Shown piece after piece: positions 27,508 through 36,427 of a DNA stretch of 64,000 nt. Position 1 is the stretch's first letter, and every line of letters starts with the position of its first letter. The stretch covers positions 28,428-92,427 of the forward strand of contig NZ_JAQOSO010000001.1 of assembly GCF_030068505.1 (NCBI RefSeq), in the 5' to 3' direction. This DNA is from Roseofilum capinflatum BLCC-M114. GTDB taxonomy: Bacteria > Cyanobacteriota > Cyanobacteriia > Cyanobacteriales > Desertifilaceae. A model generated the notes under the pieces. It was not told where the DNA came from and did no database searches. It saw only the letters and a program-made list of their open reading frames with translations. Made by a program: the position numbers and the translations under genes.

Positions 27508-28892
27508 GATTCCAAAACTAAGTTGGTTAACATCGTATTCATTTTATTCACAGATTCAATATACTCATTGCGGGCAACCGATTCGGCCATAATTCCTGCA
27601 CCCGCATTGAGATAAATCCATTCTCCATATTGATAGGCTGACCGAATGGGAATGGCTAAATCTGCCTCTTCTTGAGAGTTGATCCAGCCGATCGCCCCAG
27701 CATAAATGCCTCTGGGTTCGGTTTCTAGGCGATCGATCCAGGAGATCGCCACCTCCTTCTCAATTCCCGAAACCGTTACCCCCGGAAACAACACCTTCAG
27801 GGCATCCCAGAGAGAGTGATTAGAGCGCAATTGACCTTGAACTTCGGATGATAAATGCTGTACCCATCGGTACTGCTTCACCTGCATAAAGTCCATTACT
27901 TTGACCGTCCCCGGTGTACAAACCTGCTGCATTTCATCTTGTACCAACCAAATGGACAGAGCATGTTCTTTAACTTCCTTCGCATCCGCAAATAACTGGC
28001 GTTTGAGCTGTTCATCTGCTTCTGGAGTCTCTCCCCTGGGGCGAGTTCCCGCTACGGGATTGGTCATTAATGTTCGCCCCTTCAAGGGATCGTGGGATAA
28101 TTGCATCAAAATTTCTGGACTAAAGCCTACCGTCCTTACTCCAGGAAGGTGCAACCCATAGGAACGAAGAGCCTGATTCTGTTGATTCCCCAGGATATAG
28201 GTTCCTAAAATATCTAAATTGCCCTTGAGTTTCACGGAGCGAGAGAGAATCGCCTTATGTAATTCCCCTTGATGAATTGCGGCTTGCAGGGTTTCTACTT
28301 GGGTCTGATATTGGTCTCGATCGGTCAAGACTAATTCTGGCCTTGTCCGACTCTGGGTCGTTCTACATTCAGAATCCTGTAATAACTTACAAACCGGTTC
28401 AGGAGACTCTAGGGTACGCACAAGAATCCGATCGGAAGTCATAATCACTTCTGTCGCAGGCACAAAAAAATACAGTAGGGGGCCGGCGATCGCCTTCCGA
28501 TACGGATAATAATAGCGAACACAATCAAAACTCACATAACCATAGGCTGTCCACTGCTCCAGAGGAATCGAAGCTAAGGCCTCTTCCACCTGCTTCAACG
28601 GGTCATCCACGGGAAAATATCGATCCTCAATCAGCCCTTGGAGCGTTACCTGCTGGAGATCCACCGAAACGGCGATCGCCCGATTCCCCGCAAATCGTAC
28701 CACTTCCTCACTCTGATACACGCCGTATTCAGAAAAGAGCCTAGACTCAATTAACGTCTGTAATACACCTAATGGTTCCCTCTGACCAGGGAGTAACACT
28801 TCATTGTAAGTCCAGGTTCTGCCCATGTTTGGTAAAAGACAGCGAGGGGTGAGAGGGAACAGTGCCGCAATAGGCCCTTTCGATTCTCCCAT
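27504..28892 (-). CDS. Chorismate-binding enzyme, salicylate/isochorismate synthase type
   Basis: This 462-residue protein belongs to the anthranilate/isochorismate synthase fold. The C-terminal block shows NPVAGTRPRGETPEADEQL, DAKEVKEHALSIWLV, VQHLSSEVQG, LFPGVTVSGIEKEVA and LNAGAGIMAESVARNEY, the chorismate- and Mg2+-binding motifs. The VTxSGIxK pattern and the absence of a partner glutaminase resemble MbtI/Irp9-type salicylate synthases. In a cyanobacterium it may instead serve as isochorismate synthase for phylloquinone. An internal ATG at 28826 (MGRTWTYNEV) is an alternative start. Coupled to the DUF4332 gene downstream. Confidence 0.83.
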   Translation of the reverse strand: MGESKGPIAALFPLTPRCLLPNMGRTWTYNEVLLPGQREPLGVLQTLIESRLFSEYGVYQSEEVVRFAGNRAIAVSVDLQQVTLQGLIEDRYFPVDDPLKQVEEALASIPLEQWTAYGYVSFDCVRYYYPYRKAIAGPLLYFFVPATEVIMTSDRILVRTLESPEPVCKLLQDSECRTTQSRTRPELVLTDRDQYQTQVETLQAAIHQGELHKAILSRSVKLKGNLDILGTYILGNQQNQALRSYGLHLPGVRTVGFSPEILMQLSHDPLKGRTLMTNPVAGTRPRGETPEADEQLKRQLFADAKEVKEHALSIWLVQDEMQQVCTPGTVKVMDFMQVKQYRWVQHLSSEVQGQLRSNHSLWDALKVLFPGVTVSGIEKEVAISWIDRLETEPRGIYAGAIGWINSQEEADLAIPIRSAYQYGEWIYLNAGAGIMAESVARNEYIESVNKMNTMLTNLVLES

Positions 28893-28935
28893 CGATCGCC
28901 AACTCTGGTCAATTTAATTTAACCCGCTCTATCCA

Positions 28936-29928
28936 TCAACGGTTAATCGAACCATCCGGTAGAGTCGCACCCCGCAACGTTGCCCCCATCAAATTAGCGC
29001 TACTCAACTCCGCATTAAACAAATTCGCCTCAGCTAAATTCGCCCCACTCAAATCCGCTCGTCCCAAATAAGCATCAATCAACTCAACTTTCTTCAACAT
29101 GGCATTGCGGAACGTTACCCGACTCAAATCTGCCCGATTCAAACGTGCCATCGTTAAATCCGACTCGTCCAAATTCACCCGATTCATCTTCGCATCCGCC
29201 AACAGAGCGCCCTGCAAATTCACCCGCATTAAATCCGCATCAATCAAGTTCACCCGTTCCATCCTGGCATCGGCCAAATTGGCATAGCGTAAATTCGCTT
29301 GACTGAGCAGAGCTTCCGTAAAAAAGGCTCCCTGCAAATTCGCGCCCTGTAAATTTGCTCCCGTTAAATCCGCCTCTCGCAACGTTGCCTCACTTAAATT
29401 CGCCTCACTGAGATCCACCTTAGACAAATCGGCCCCTGACAAATTCACCCCCCGTAAATCTGCCCGATGCAAGGTCGTTCCCCGCAAAAACGACATATAA
29501 GCCCGGCGCTCTTCTCGTAAATTGGCCCCCCTTAAACAAGCCCCCGTTAAATTAGCGCCACTTAAATCTGCCCCGCGCAAATCCACTTCCATCAGATTGG
29601 CATCCACCAAATTCGCCAAGGTTAAATCCGTCATCCGCAGATCGGCTTTTTGCAACGTTGTGCCATGTAAATCCGCATCATGTAACTTCGCCGAAGTCAT
29701 ACTGGCTTGGGTTAAATTCGCGCCTCCCAATTGAGTTCCCATTAAATTCGCCCGATTTAAGTTCGCTCGATTGAGATAGGCAAACATTAAATTGGCTCCT
29801 TGTAAATCCGCTTGATACAAGTAAATCCCAATCAAATCGGCTCCTCTCAAATTGGCGCGATTGAGCTTTGCACCCGCAAATTTTTGCTCTCCAGATTCAT
29901 AGCGCTTAATCAGTTCCTGAGCGTTCAT
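28936..29928 (-). CDS. Pentapeptide repeat protein, long
   Basis: This 330-residue protein is a nearly unbroken series of about 60 pentapeptides (ANLRG, ADLIG, ANLTGACLRG) from residue 20 on, with an insertion near residue 143 (EERRAYMSFLRGT) that breaks the regular coil. The N-terminal cap (NAQELIKRYESGEQKFAGA) matches that of the paralogue at 308-1144. There is no signal peptide. GAGG before the ATG at 29928 supports the start. Predicted right-handed beta-helix; role unknown. Confidence 0.92.
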   Translation of the reverse strand: MNAQELIKRYESGEQKFAGAKLNRANLRGADLIGIYLYQADLQGANLMFAYLNRANLNRANLMGTQLGGANLTQASMTSAKLHDADLHGTTLQKADLRMTDLTLANLVDANLMEVDLRGADLSGANLTGACLRGANLREERRAYMSFLRGTTLHRADLRGVNLSGADLSKVDLSEANLSEATLREADLTGANLQGANLQGAFFTEALLSQANLRYANLADARMERVNLIDADLMRVNLQGALLADAKMNRVNLDESDLTMARLNRADLSRVTFRNAMLKKVELIDAYLGRADLSGANLAEANLFNAELSSANLMGATLRGATLPDGSINR

Positions 29929-29999
29929 ACGTCCTCTTCATGCCCTTGATGGATAGTTGGCCAATCATGCCCAAATAATTTTGCTAATAGATTTTGCCC

Positions 30000-30854
30000 C
30001 TAGGAAGGCAAGATACGACGAGTTGATTCGGGTTCGAGATCGCTAAAATTAGAGGAGTTTTGAACCCTTGTCCCCCTTAACTCTCCAGGATTACGGTAAG
30101 CCTTAGCTCGATTTACCGCATCTTCCATTCCTGGTTCCCAATCTTGATAAAACCGCCCCATACATTGGAGGATAGCTCCGGCAGCTTGATTACATTCCAT
30201 GCTGTCTTCTTGGGCGTTATTGGCCGTCTCACACAGACATGCTTCTAATTTGGCAAAGGTTTCACACTGTTCGTAGATGCGATAGAGCAAGCTATCGAGG
30301 TTTTCGGTTTTCAGGTTCACCCAATCTTGTTCTTCTAAATGAGATTTTTGGTGTAACGCAGAAAATAATAGGATCTTAGCTCGGAGGGGATTGGTATATC
30401 GCACCAGGTCTAAACGGAGATTGAAGGGATCATAACCGGTGCGAATTTGAGTGTTTACTGGTGGATCGACAACAGGTGCAGAACTGGGTAGAGGCTGATG
30501 AGAGGCTAGGGTAATATGGGTCGGGGGAGCCGTGTATACTTGGGTGGCTTCTTCGGTATCGGGATAGACTTTGCCGACAATCAGAATAATACTGTTGGCG
30601 ATCGCCTGATATTCTTGTCTTTTATTCAGGGTATTAGCAATCCGTTGTAGGGCTTCACTGAGATCCTCTAGAGTGGGATATTTATCAATCACTGATTCGA
30701 GTAGCGCCTGCAAAGACACAGCTTGTAAGCGTTTAGCATCATTTTCCCAAATATCTTGCCAGGCACAGACTAGCATTTTCTTCATCCGCAGGGATTCGGG
30801 ATGACGTTCGATTTCGTTGGTAATTTGCGGTAGAGCAGAGGATAGAGAAAGCAT
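30000..30854 (-). CDS. Hypothetical protein, two helical domains
   Basis: This 284-residue soluble protein has no family I recognise. An N-terminal helical region (about 1-95) and a C-terminal helical region (about 150-255, with cysteines at ECNQAAGAILQCM and ACLCETA) are separated by a Pro/Thr/Ser-rich linker (about 105-145). The C-terminal tail is disordered and basic. There is no signal peptide. It precedes the pentapeptide gene in the same direction, separated by 71 bp. Confidence 0.65.
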   Translation of the reverse strand: MLSLSSALPQITNEIERHPESLRMKKMLVCAWQDIWENDAKRLQAVSLQALLESVIDKYPTLEDLSEALQRIANTLNKRQEYQAIANSIILIVGKVYPDTEEATQVYTAPPTHITLASHQPLPSSAPVVDPPVNTQIRTGYDPFNLRLDLVRYTNPLRAKILLFSALHQKSHLEEQDWVNLKTENLDSLLYRIYEQCETFAKLEACLCETANNAQEDSMECNQAAGAILQCMGRFYQDWEPGMEDAVNRAKAYRNPGELRGTRVQNSSNFSDLEPESTRRILPS

Positions 30855-31138
30855 GATGAGCCAATGTCGTGTTCTGTTGGGTTGCGAGAGTGATTGCGGG
30901 GAGAAAAAATCCCGTAATTCCCCAGAAGGGGGTTGGCTTTTATTTTAATACCAGTTGTTCATACTGCATCGATCCTTTAGAAAAGCTTACAAATTCCATG
31001 GGAGATGGGGGGATGGGGAGATGGGGGGATGGGGGAGTGAGTAGACCTAAAAACTGTTAATTGTTAATTGAATGCTAAGGAGTGTTTAGGGCTATAAAAT
31101 AGAAACAAATTTAAAGTGGGTGAGAATCAGGGGCTTGT
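30855..31138. other. Gene-free stretch with G-rich short tandem repeat
   Basis: Positions 31001-31037 hold tandem GGAGATGGGG/GGATGGGG-type units, a G-rich low-complexity STRR. No gene or RNA is seen in the rest. It separates divergent genes at 30854 and 31139 and must hold both promoters. Confidence 0.6.
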
Positions 31139-32059
31139 ATGTCATTTCCAATTATTTATTCTGAGGAATTTTTGCGTCATGATACGGGACGACATCCGGA
31201 GAGGGCGGAGCGTCTGGGGGCGATCGCCGATTTGCTAAAATCTAGTCTATCGGCCGAATCTCTTGATTGGCGATCGCCGACTCCCGTAGATGTGCGCCCA
31301 GTTTTACCCTGGATAGAGCAGATCCATACCCGCGAACATATTCAACGGGTGCGAGAAATTGCCCAAAAAGGAGGGGGGTTACTCGATGGGGATACCCCGA
31401 TTTCGGCTCAGAGTTATGATGTGGCACTATTAGCCGTGAATGGTTGGATCGATGGTGTAGAGCAGGTTTTAGCCACAGGAAATCCGGCATTTGTGTTGGC
31501 ACGTCCTCCGGGACATCACGCAGAATCGGAACGGGGGATGGGATTTTGTTTGTTTTCTAATGCGGCGATCGCCGCTCACTATGCTTTAGCACAACCGGGA
31601 GTCGAGCGAGTCGCTATTCTAGACTGGGATGTTCATCATGGGAATGGCACTCAGGCGATCGTTCAAAGTCATCGGCAAATTGCCTATTGTTCTCTCCATC
31701 AGTTTCCCTTTTATCCGGGAACCGGTAGAGCCACAGAGCGGGGAGAGTATAAAAATGTTTTAAATATTCCTTTACCTCCAGGCTCTGGAATGGCAGAGTA
31801 TTGGCCCCCCTTTGAGAGTCAAGCCATCCCCTTTTTAGAGCAGTTTAACCCCGATTTGTTGATCGTTAGTGCCGGTTATGATGCCACCAAAGACGATCCC
31901 TTAGCGAGTATGCATTTGGTTCCCGATGATTATGGCACATTCACCCAAGCTTGTTTACAACTTACCTCCAAAATTCTGTTTGGTTTGGAGGGAGGTTATA
32001 ATTTATCAAGTTTATCCGAGTCAGTGATGGCAACGATCGCCGCTTGTTTGCAAAAATAG
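31139..32059 (+). CDS. Histone deacetylase-family (class II-like) deacetylase
   Basis: This 306-residue Zn-dependent amidohydrolase shows the family order: YSEEFLRHDTGRHPERAERL, RPPGHHAESERGMGFCLFSN with tandem catalytic His, WDVHHGNGTQAI with Zn-binding Asp/His, YPGTGRATERG, and SAGYDATKDDPLASM with the second Zn Asp. In bacteria such enzymes act on acetylpolyamines, acetoin-related or other acetylated small molecules; the substrate here is unknown. It is followed 11 bp later by a truncated Uma2 frame. Confidence 0.92.
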   Translation: MSFPIIYSEEFLRHDTGRHPERAERLGAIADLLKSSLSAESLDWRSPTPVDVRPVLPWIEQIHTREHIQRVREIAQKGGGLLDGDTPISAQSYDVALLAVNGWIDGVEQVLATGNPAFVLARPPGHHAESERGMGFCLFSNAAIAAHYALAQPGVERVAILDWDVHHGNGTQAIVQSHRQIAYCSLHQFPFYPGTGRATERGEYKNVLNIPLPPGSGMAEYWPPFESQAIPFLEQFNPDLLIVSAGYDATKDDPLASMHLVPDDYGTFTQACLQLTSKILFGLEGGYNLSSLSESVMATIAACLQK

Positions 32060-32070
32060 CATGAAATCTG

Positions 32071-32325
32071 ATGAAAGTTACCGTTGATATTCCAGCGATC
32101 GCCCTCTCTCAGTTAGTGGCTCCCACTCTAATGGAGCCGCGCATTACTTTGAACAATATTTCTTGGCAACAGTATGAAACTCTGGTGACAACGCTCTCTC
32201 CCTCCCGCAATTTGCGCCTGAGTTATAACCAAGGACTATTAGAAATAATGACCACTTCTTCGCAACATGAAAGGATTAGAAGTCTCATTAGAAGACTTCT
32301 GGAAACCTATGCTTGGAGGGAATAG
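32071..32325 (+). pseudogene. Uma2 (DUF820) family protein, truncated
   Basis: Only 84 residues remain: the N-terminal part of a Uma2 nuclease (ITLNNISWQQYETLVTTL, then LRLSYNQGLLEIMTTSSQH). The usual ~190-residue fold with its PD-(D/E)xK residues is missing. The frame stops where a GGGAATA heptamer tract begins: AGG GAA TAG gives the ending RE-stop. The gene looks truncated by the repeat or by deletion next to it. Confidence 0.75.
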
Positions 32326-32376
32326 GCAATAGGCAATAGGCAATAGGGAATAGGGAATAGGGAATAGGGAATAGGG
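32319..32376. repeat. Heptameric STRR tract (GGCAATA / GGGAATA)
   Basis: About eight tandem heptamers, GGCAATA first, then GGGAATA, follow the truncated Uma2 frame and supply its stop codon. This is the classic cyanobacterial STRR type. Confidence 0.9.
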
Positions 32377-32456
32377 TCAGAGAATGGGATCAGCCCTGGC
32401 TATAACGAAAGATATCGAACAAGCTATCCATGCCGTTTTCCATGATTTGTAAATAC

Positions 32457-32475
32457 TATAGCGCGAAGCGCTATA
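32457..32475. repeat. Small perfect hairpin
   Basis: TATAGCGC-GAA-GCGCTATA forms an 8-bp stem just downstream of the stop of the convergent gene at 32494. It may end that transcript. It resembles the hairpin at 27024-27042. Confidence 0.4.
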
Positions 32476-32493
32476 ATTGCTAATTGCTAATTA

Positions 32494-33174
32494 TTAATTG
32501 ATATAAACTTGACTGAGGATATAGCGTAGGCGATCGTAATCATCTTTGAGTAAAAGGCTCAAATTTCGCCCCGCTTGCACTAACCAAGAGTGTTCCGTAT
32601 GGCGCAGTTGGTAAATATTTCTCAGGGTAGCTGCAATTAGCCCATCAACCGGCGTTCCAGGAATTTCTAGTAAAATGCGGATAAAGTCCAATTGCTCGCT
32701 AAAGCGAATCACTTCATCCGGATGACATTGATAAACCGCTTGGTGAATTTGGGGAGGACGAGGGGGTAAATGCTGATAAACTCTAGAGCGAGAATTCCGA
32801 GATTCTAGGGTTTCAAATCCGACGATCGCCGCTCGAAACTCAGTTTTGAGCATAGCAAAAATTTGCGGTTGCTCTGCTCGCAGTTGTTCTAGGGAGAGTC
32901 CCAACGCTCTAGCGCGGTGGATCGAGTCAATGGGGGTAGTGGTAGCATGATAAACCACGGCATACACCCAATAACCTGCATCCGTTTCTGGGGAGGTTTC
33001 TGGAGTGACACCGAGCGATCGCACCAAAGAGCCAAACGCTGGCATCATGGGAAAGTTGAGATCTTCCGGTTCCAGACATTGGGCTAAAAATTCCGATGTT
33101 GCCGTTTCGATCACCTCAGCGATATGATTTTGGGGGCGATCGGTGATGGAAGTTTGAGTTAAGGGTAAGCGCAT
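32494..33174 (-). CDS. Conserved cyanobacterial protein (possible HAS-barrel domain)
   Basis: The start at 33174 (MRLPLTQTSI) gives 226 residues; the frame is open for 12 more codons. The N-terminal part (IAEVIETATSEFLAQCLEP, then FGSLVRS) looks like a small beta-barrel, and the rest is helical with an RVYQHLPPRPPQIHQAVY segment and LSLLLKDDYDRLRYIL. I recall similar cyanobacterial proteins being annotated as HAS-barrel proteins, which are linked to HerA-type ATPases, but cannot confirm it. No partner ATPase is adjacent. Confidence 0.65.
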   Translation of the reverse strand: MRLPLTQTSITDRPQNHIAEVIETATSEFLAQCLEPEDLNFPMMPAFGSLVRSLGVTPETSPETDAGYWVYAVVYHATTTPIDSIHRARALGLSLEQLRAEQPQIFAMLKTEFRAAIVGFETLESRNSRSRVYQHLPPRPPQIHQAVYQCHPDEVIRFSEQLDFIRILLEIPGTPVDGLIAATLRNIYQLRHTEHSWLVQAGRNLSLLLKDDYDRLRYILSQVYIN

Positions 33175-33231
33175 AGCGATCGCAGATGGGGAGATTAGGA
33201 AGATGGCCAATTATCCATTACCCAATAGTAA

Positions 33232-33384
33232 TATCAAATCCGAATAATCAGTTACACTATGTCATTGCGAATGGAACGCAGTGGAATGAAGCAATCGCAC
33301 AATCCCCGAATCTTGGCGTTTGGGCTTTGCGGAAATGCTTCCCTCCGGTCGCAATGACAAGTCTTTAAAACAACGGATTTGATA
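33232..33384. mobile_element. MITE copy A (153 bp, TAA target duplication)
   Basis: TATCAAATCCG at 33232-33242 and CGGATTTGATA at 33374-33384 are perfect 11-bp terminal inverted repeats. Both are flanked by TAA (33229-33231 and 33385-33387), a 3-bp target duplication. Inside, GTCATTGCGAATGGAACGCA on the left and GGTCGCAATGAC on the right extend the hairpin. The interior matches copy B at 46326-46509 in opposite orientation. It has no coding capacity. Confidence 0.88.
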
Positions 33385-33387
33385 TAA

Positions 33388-33655
33388 CAAGGGGCGGGTT
33401 CACCCAGATTTTGGACACCCAACCCTCAACCCCGTAAACCTGCCCCCAACCCTGGCAATCGGCGATCGTGAGAATAGCCTACCCGTGGCTCAAGGTCTGG
33501 CGAGCTAGGGATGGCGATCGCACGGTAGAATAGAGAGCGGACTTCAACCGAACTTTAAAATCTCCAATAGTATTAACCGTTTTCAAATCGTCTTTACTGT
33601 ACATTCTATAAATAATCTTTGTTGACCAACCCCCAATTCAGTTGAGGTAAAGAAT
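33388..33655. other. Gene-free region before the YaaW-like gene
   Basis: No gene or RNA is seen. GAGGTAA just before 33656 can serve as the ribosome-binding site for the GTG start. Together with the MITE, the stretch without genes spans about 480 bp (33175-33655). Confidence 0.4.
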
Positions 33656-34498
33656 GTGGATGAACTCAGAACAGTCCTAGAACTAGCCACAGAAGAAGAG
33701 TTACAACAATTAACCCATCTCCTCTTTGAGCGCAAGCTCAACCCCCTAGATTATGTTTATACCCCCGATCCGATCGCCGTTCAAAGTCAAACCCGCCAAC
33801 AGTGGATTGATGCCATAGAAGAGCGCTTCCAATTCTTAGCTGCTGATGGGTTCACGGTTTTGCGGGGACAAACTCAGAAAATCACCTATCGGCAAGTCCT
33901 CCTGCAAGTCTGTCACTATCTGAAACTCCCCTATTCCCAAGAACTCTCCACCACAGAACTGGAAGCGGAAATCTTTTTACACCTGATTCGGCGCTCCTGG
34001 AAAAAGCTGCCAGCCGAGCAAAAACGGGGCTTAAAGGAACGCATCCGTAAAGCGCTTGCAAAATCAGATTTTGCTGAACCTCTACCTTTATCGGCTCAGA
34101 AAGACCCGATTGCCGTATTTTTGAAAGGAGGGTGCGCCTTAGCCGTCAATTCCGTCATTCGTCCCCTATTGGTGCAAAAACTGGCCCAACAATTTGCCCT
34201 TCATTTTGCCGCCTATCAAGCCGCGAAACAAGCTCTAGTCCGGGGTGGGGCGATCGCCGCCACCAAAATTCAATCCCAAATTGTCCTGCAAAAAGCCACC
34301 TTCGGCATGGCCAGCAATGCCGCTCGCTATGGGGCAGCCAGAACCCTATTCGCTGTCCTCGGCCCCGCGCTGTGGGCCTGGTTTTTTGCCGATCTCGGCT
34401 GGCGGGCGATCGCCACTAACTACACCCGCATCATTCCCATGATCTTTGCCCTCGCCCAAATTCGGCTCACCCGTTCCACCGCTTGGGAAATGGCATGA
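33656..34498 (+). CDS. YaaW-like (DUF3944-type) protein
   Basis: This 280-residue protein starts with a short leader typical of DUF3944 (ELRTVLELATEEELQQLTHLLFE). A helical middle follows (YLKLPYSQELSTTELEAEIFL), then an alanine-rich hydrophobic C-terminal region (about 155-275) that may insert in or associate with membranes (GAARTLFAVLGPALWAWFFADLGWRAI). It resembles E. coli YaaW and its cyanobacterial relatives, whose function is unknown. GTG start at 33656. Its TGA overlaps the ATG of the next gene, so the pair is translationally coupled. Confidence 0.75.
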   Translation: MDELRTVLELATEEELQQLTHLLFERKLNPLDYVYTPDPIAVQSQTRQQWIDAIEERFQFLAADGFTVLRGQTQKITYRQVLLQVCHYLKLPYSQELSTTELEAEIFLHLIRRSWKKLPAEQKRGLKERIRKALAKSDFAEPLPLSAQKDPIAVFLKGGCALAVNSVIRPLLVQKLAQQFALHFAAYQAAKQALVRGGAIAATKIQSQIVLQKATFGMASNAARYGAARTLFAVLGPALWAWFFADLGWRAIATNYTRIIPMIFALAQIRLTRSTAWEMA

Positions 34499-35739
34499 CC
34501 CCTGCATATCCTCAAAGACCCTGGTTTTATCTCCAAGGTTGGTTAGCCACCTTTGTCTTTAGTCCCTTCTTAGGAGGATTGTTGGGACTCACCTTCCTCT
34601 TCGACGTAGGACGAGCGCGAGGAAACCAATCCCTCCGTCGCCCCCTCACCCAAGCCTTAATTATTTTTAGTTTAGGTTTAATCTTCACCTGCTTACTGGG
34701 GGAATTTCCTGGAGAAGCAGCCCTCGGTTTAGCCCATTTTCTGCCCTTCATCTTCATCTTGGTCTTCCTCGCCGAGCTGATCGACACCCCCGCTCATCTG
34801 CGCCGCATGGCTTCCTGGGTCGTCTTCTCTTCTCTCCCCGTCGCCATCATCGGCTTAGGGCAACAGTTTTGGGGATGGTCAGGGCCGATCCGATGGCTAG
34901 GTATCGTCATTGACTGGCCCTTAACCGCAGGCGGTATCCCCCCCGGCCGGGTCTCGTCCGTCTTCAGCTATGCCAACGATCTGGCGGCCTATCTAGTGAT
35001 TGTCTGGATACTCGCATTAGGATTACTCCTAGAAAAACGTCCCAAAAAACGCTGGTTTTGGATCGGGTTAGGAGTCACCACCGTTTTAGATGGCATCACC
35101 CTATTTTTAACCCATTCTCGCAATGCCTGGGCGATCGCCACCTTCGCCGTTTTAGCCTACGCTCTCTATTGGGGATGGCGTAAATTAGTCGCCGCAGTCA
35201 TAGCCCTCTGTGGACTCATTCTCTGGTCAGCCTTTGGCATCGATCCCTCCCGCCAATGGGCGCGGATCGTAGTCCCCCCCTACATTTGGGCTAGACTCAG
35301 CGATGAGATGTTTCCCGACCGTCCATTAGCGCAACTGCGATCGACCCAATGGCAATTCGCGATCGACTTAATTCATCAACGGCCTTTTTTCGGTTGGGGA
35401 CTGCGGAGTTTCTCCCCCCTCTATGAAACCCAAATGAACTATTGGGTTGGTCATCCCCACAATTTATCTTTAATGCTGTTGTCTGAAATAGGCATTCCCC
35501 TAACCATTTGGCTCTTCTGTTTAGTCGGTTGGATCTTAGGTAAAGCGGTCTTACTCTTATCCCATTTACCCCGTCAAACTGAAGGCGCAATCTTGTTTAG
35601 TTATCTGCTTGCCTTTGCCGGAATTAGTCTCTTTCATCTTTTAGATATTACCCTCTTTGACTCTCGGATCAATTTCCTCGGCTGGTGGCTCTTAGGATCA
35701 ATTTTAGGATTAGTTTATAGCAATTCCGGCAGGGAATAG
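34495..35739 (+). CDS. O-antigen ligase / polymerase-like membrane protein
   Basis: The start at 34495 forms an ATGA overlap with the preceding stop. The 414-residue protein has about 10-12 membrane helices. A large loop contains FGWGLRSFSPLYE and HPHNLSLMLLSEIGIP, the Wzy_C/RfaL signature with the conserved H-N-x-x-L motif. Family members join or polymerise glycans at the outer face of the inner membrane. The last codons (GGC AGG GAA TAG) are supplied by a GGGAATA repeat tract, so the natural C-terminus may have been altered. Confidence 0.85.
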   Translation: MTPAYPQRPWFYLQGWLATFVFSPFLGGLLGLTFLFDVGRARGNQSLRRPLTQALIIFSLGLIFTCLLGEFPGEAALGLAHFLPFIFILVFLAELIDTPAHLRRMASWVVFSSLPVAIIGLGQQFWGWSGPIRWLGIVIDWPLTAGGIPPGRVSSVFSYANDLAAYLVIVWILALGLLLEKRPKKRWFWIGLGVTTVLDGITLFLTHSRNAWAIATFAVLAYALYWGWRKLVAAVIALCGLILWSAFGIDPSRQWARIVVPPYIWARLSDEMFPDRPLAQLRSTQWQFAIDLIHQRPFFGWGLRSFSPLYETQMNYWVGHPHNLSLMLLSEIGIPLTIWLFCLVGWILGKAVLLLSHLPRQTEGAILFSYLLAFAGISLFHLLDITLFDSRINFLGWWLLGSILGLVYSNSGRE

Positions 35740-35783
35740 GGAATGGGGAATGGGGAATAGGGAATAGGGAATAGGGAATTAGG
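35732..35783. repeat. Heptameric STRR tract (GGGAATA / GGGGAAT)
   Basis: About seven tandem GGGAATA-type heptamers begin inside the last codons of the ligase gene and end just before the Uma2 start. They provide the ligase stop codon. Confidence 0.9.
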
Positions 35784-35794
35784 AAAAGCGATCT

Positions 35795-36418
35795 ATGACT
35801 CAAGCCAAAGCTGAACCAAAATTATACAGTTTTGATGAATTTATAAGCTGGTATCCGGAACACTCAGAAGTCCGATACGAATTGCATGATGGAGTGATTA
35901 TCGAAATGCCGAAGCCAAAGGGTAAGCATTCAAATTTAACGGGTTCCTTGATTGAGCAACTCTTGATTGTGATTCGGCAGATGGGTAAAGGAGGAATTTG
36001 GACAATTCCAAGAGAATCCATTGTCAAACCCAACAGGGAAAAATCGGGTTATGAACCGGACATCATTGTTTTGAACCGAGACCTTATGGGGTTGGAATCT
36101 CGATGGGAAAGCGAATCCATTATTCAACATCCTGATTCAGTCAAATTAATTGTCGAAGTTGTTTCAACAAATTGGCGCGATGATTACTACAATAAACTTC
36201 GAGATTATGAGGAAATGGGTATCGAGGAATATTGGATTGTTGATTATGCAGCCTTGGGGCCGAGAAAGTTGATCGGCAACCCCAAGCAACCGACATTTTT
36301 TGTTTGTAGTCTGGTTGACGGGGAATATCAAATGACTCCCTTTACGGAAGATACTCCCATTGTTTCTCCGAATTTTCCCCAGTTCAATTTATCTGCACAG
36401 GATATTTTTAATTTTTAA
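35795..36418 (+). CDS. Uma2 family putative endonuclease
   Basis: This 207-residue protein has the complete Uma2/DUF820 fold. YELHDGVIIEMPKPKGKHS is followed by YEPDIIVLNRD with the first acidic residue, LIVEVVSTNWRDDYYNKLRDYEEMGIEEYWIVD with E-x-V and the downstream Lys, and a C-terminal PQFNLSAQDIFNF. These are PD-(D/E)xK-type restriction-like proteins present in many copies in cyanobacteria; biological role is not established. It starts 12 bp after an STRR tract and ends 9 bp before the next ATG. Confidence 0.9.
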   Translation: MTQAKAEPKLYSFDEFISWYPEHSEVRYELHDGVIIEMPKPKGKHSNLTGSLIEQLLIVIRQMGKGGIWTIPRESIVKPNREKSGYEPDIIVLNRDLMGLESRWESESIIQHPDSVKLIVEVVSTNWRDDYYNKLRDYEEMGIEEYWIVDYAALGPRKLIGNPKQPTFFVCSLVDGEYQMTPFTEDTPIVSPNFPQFNLSAQDIFNF

Positions 36419-36427
36419 TTGATTAAC

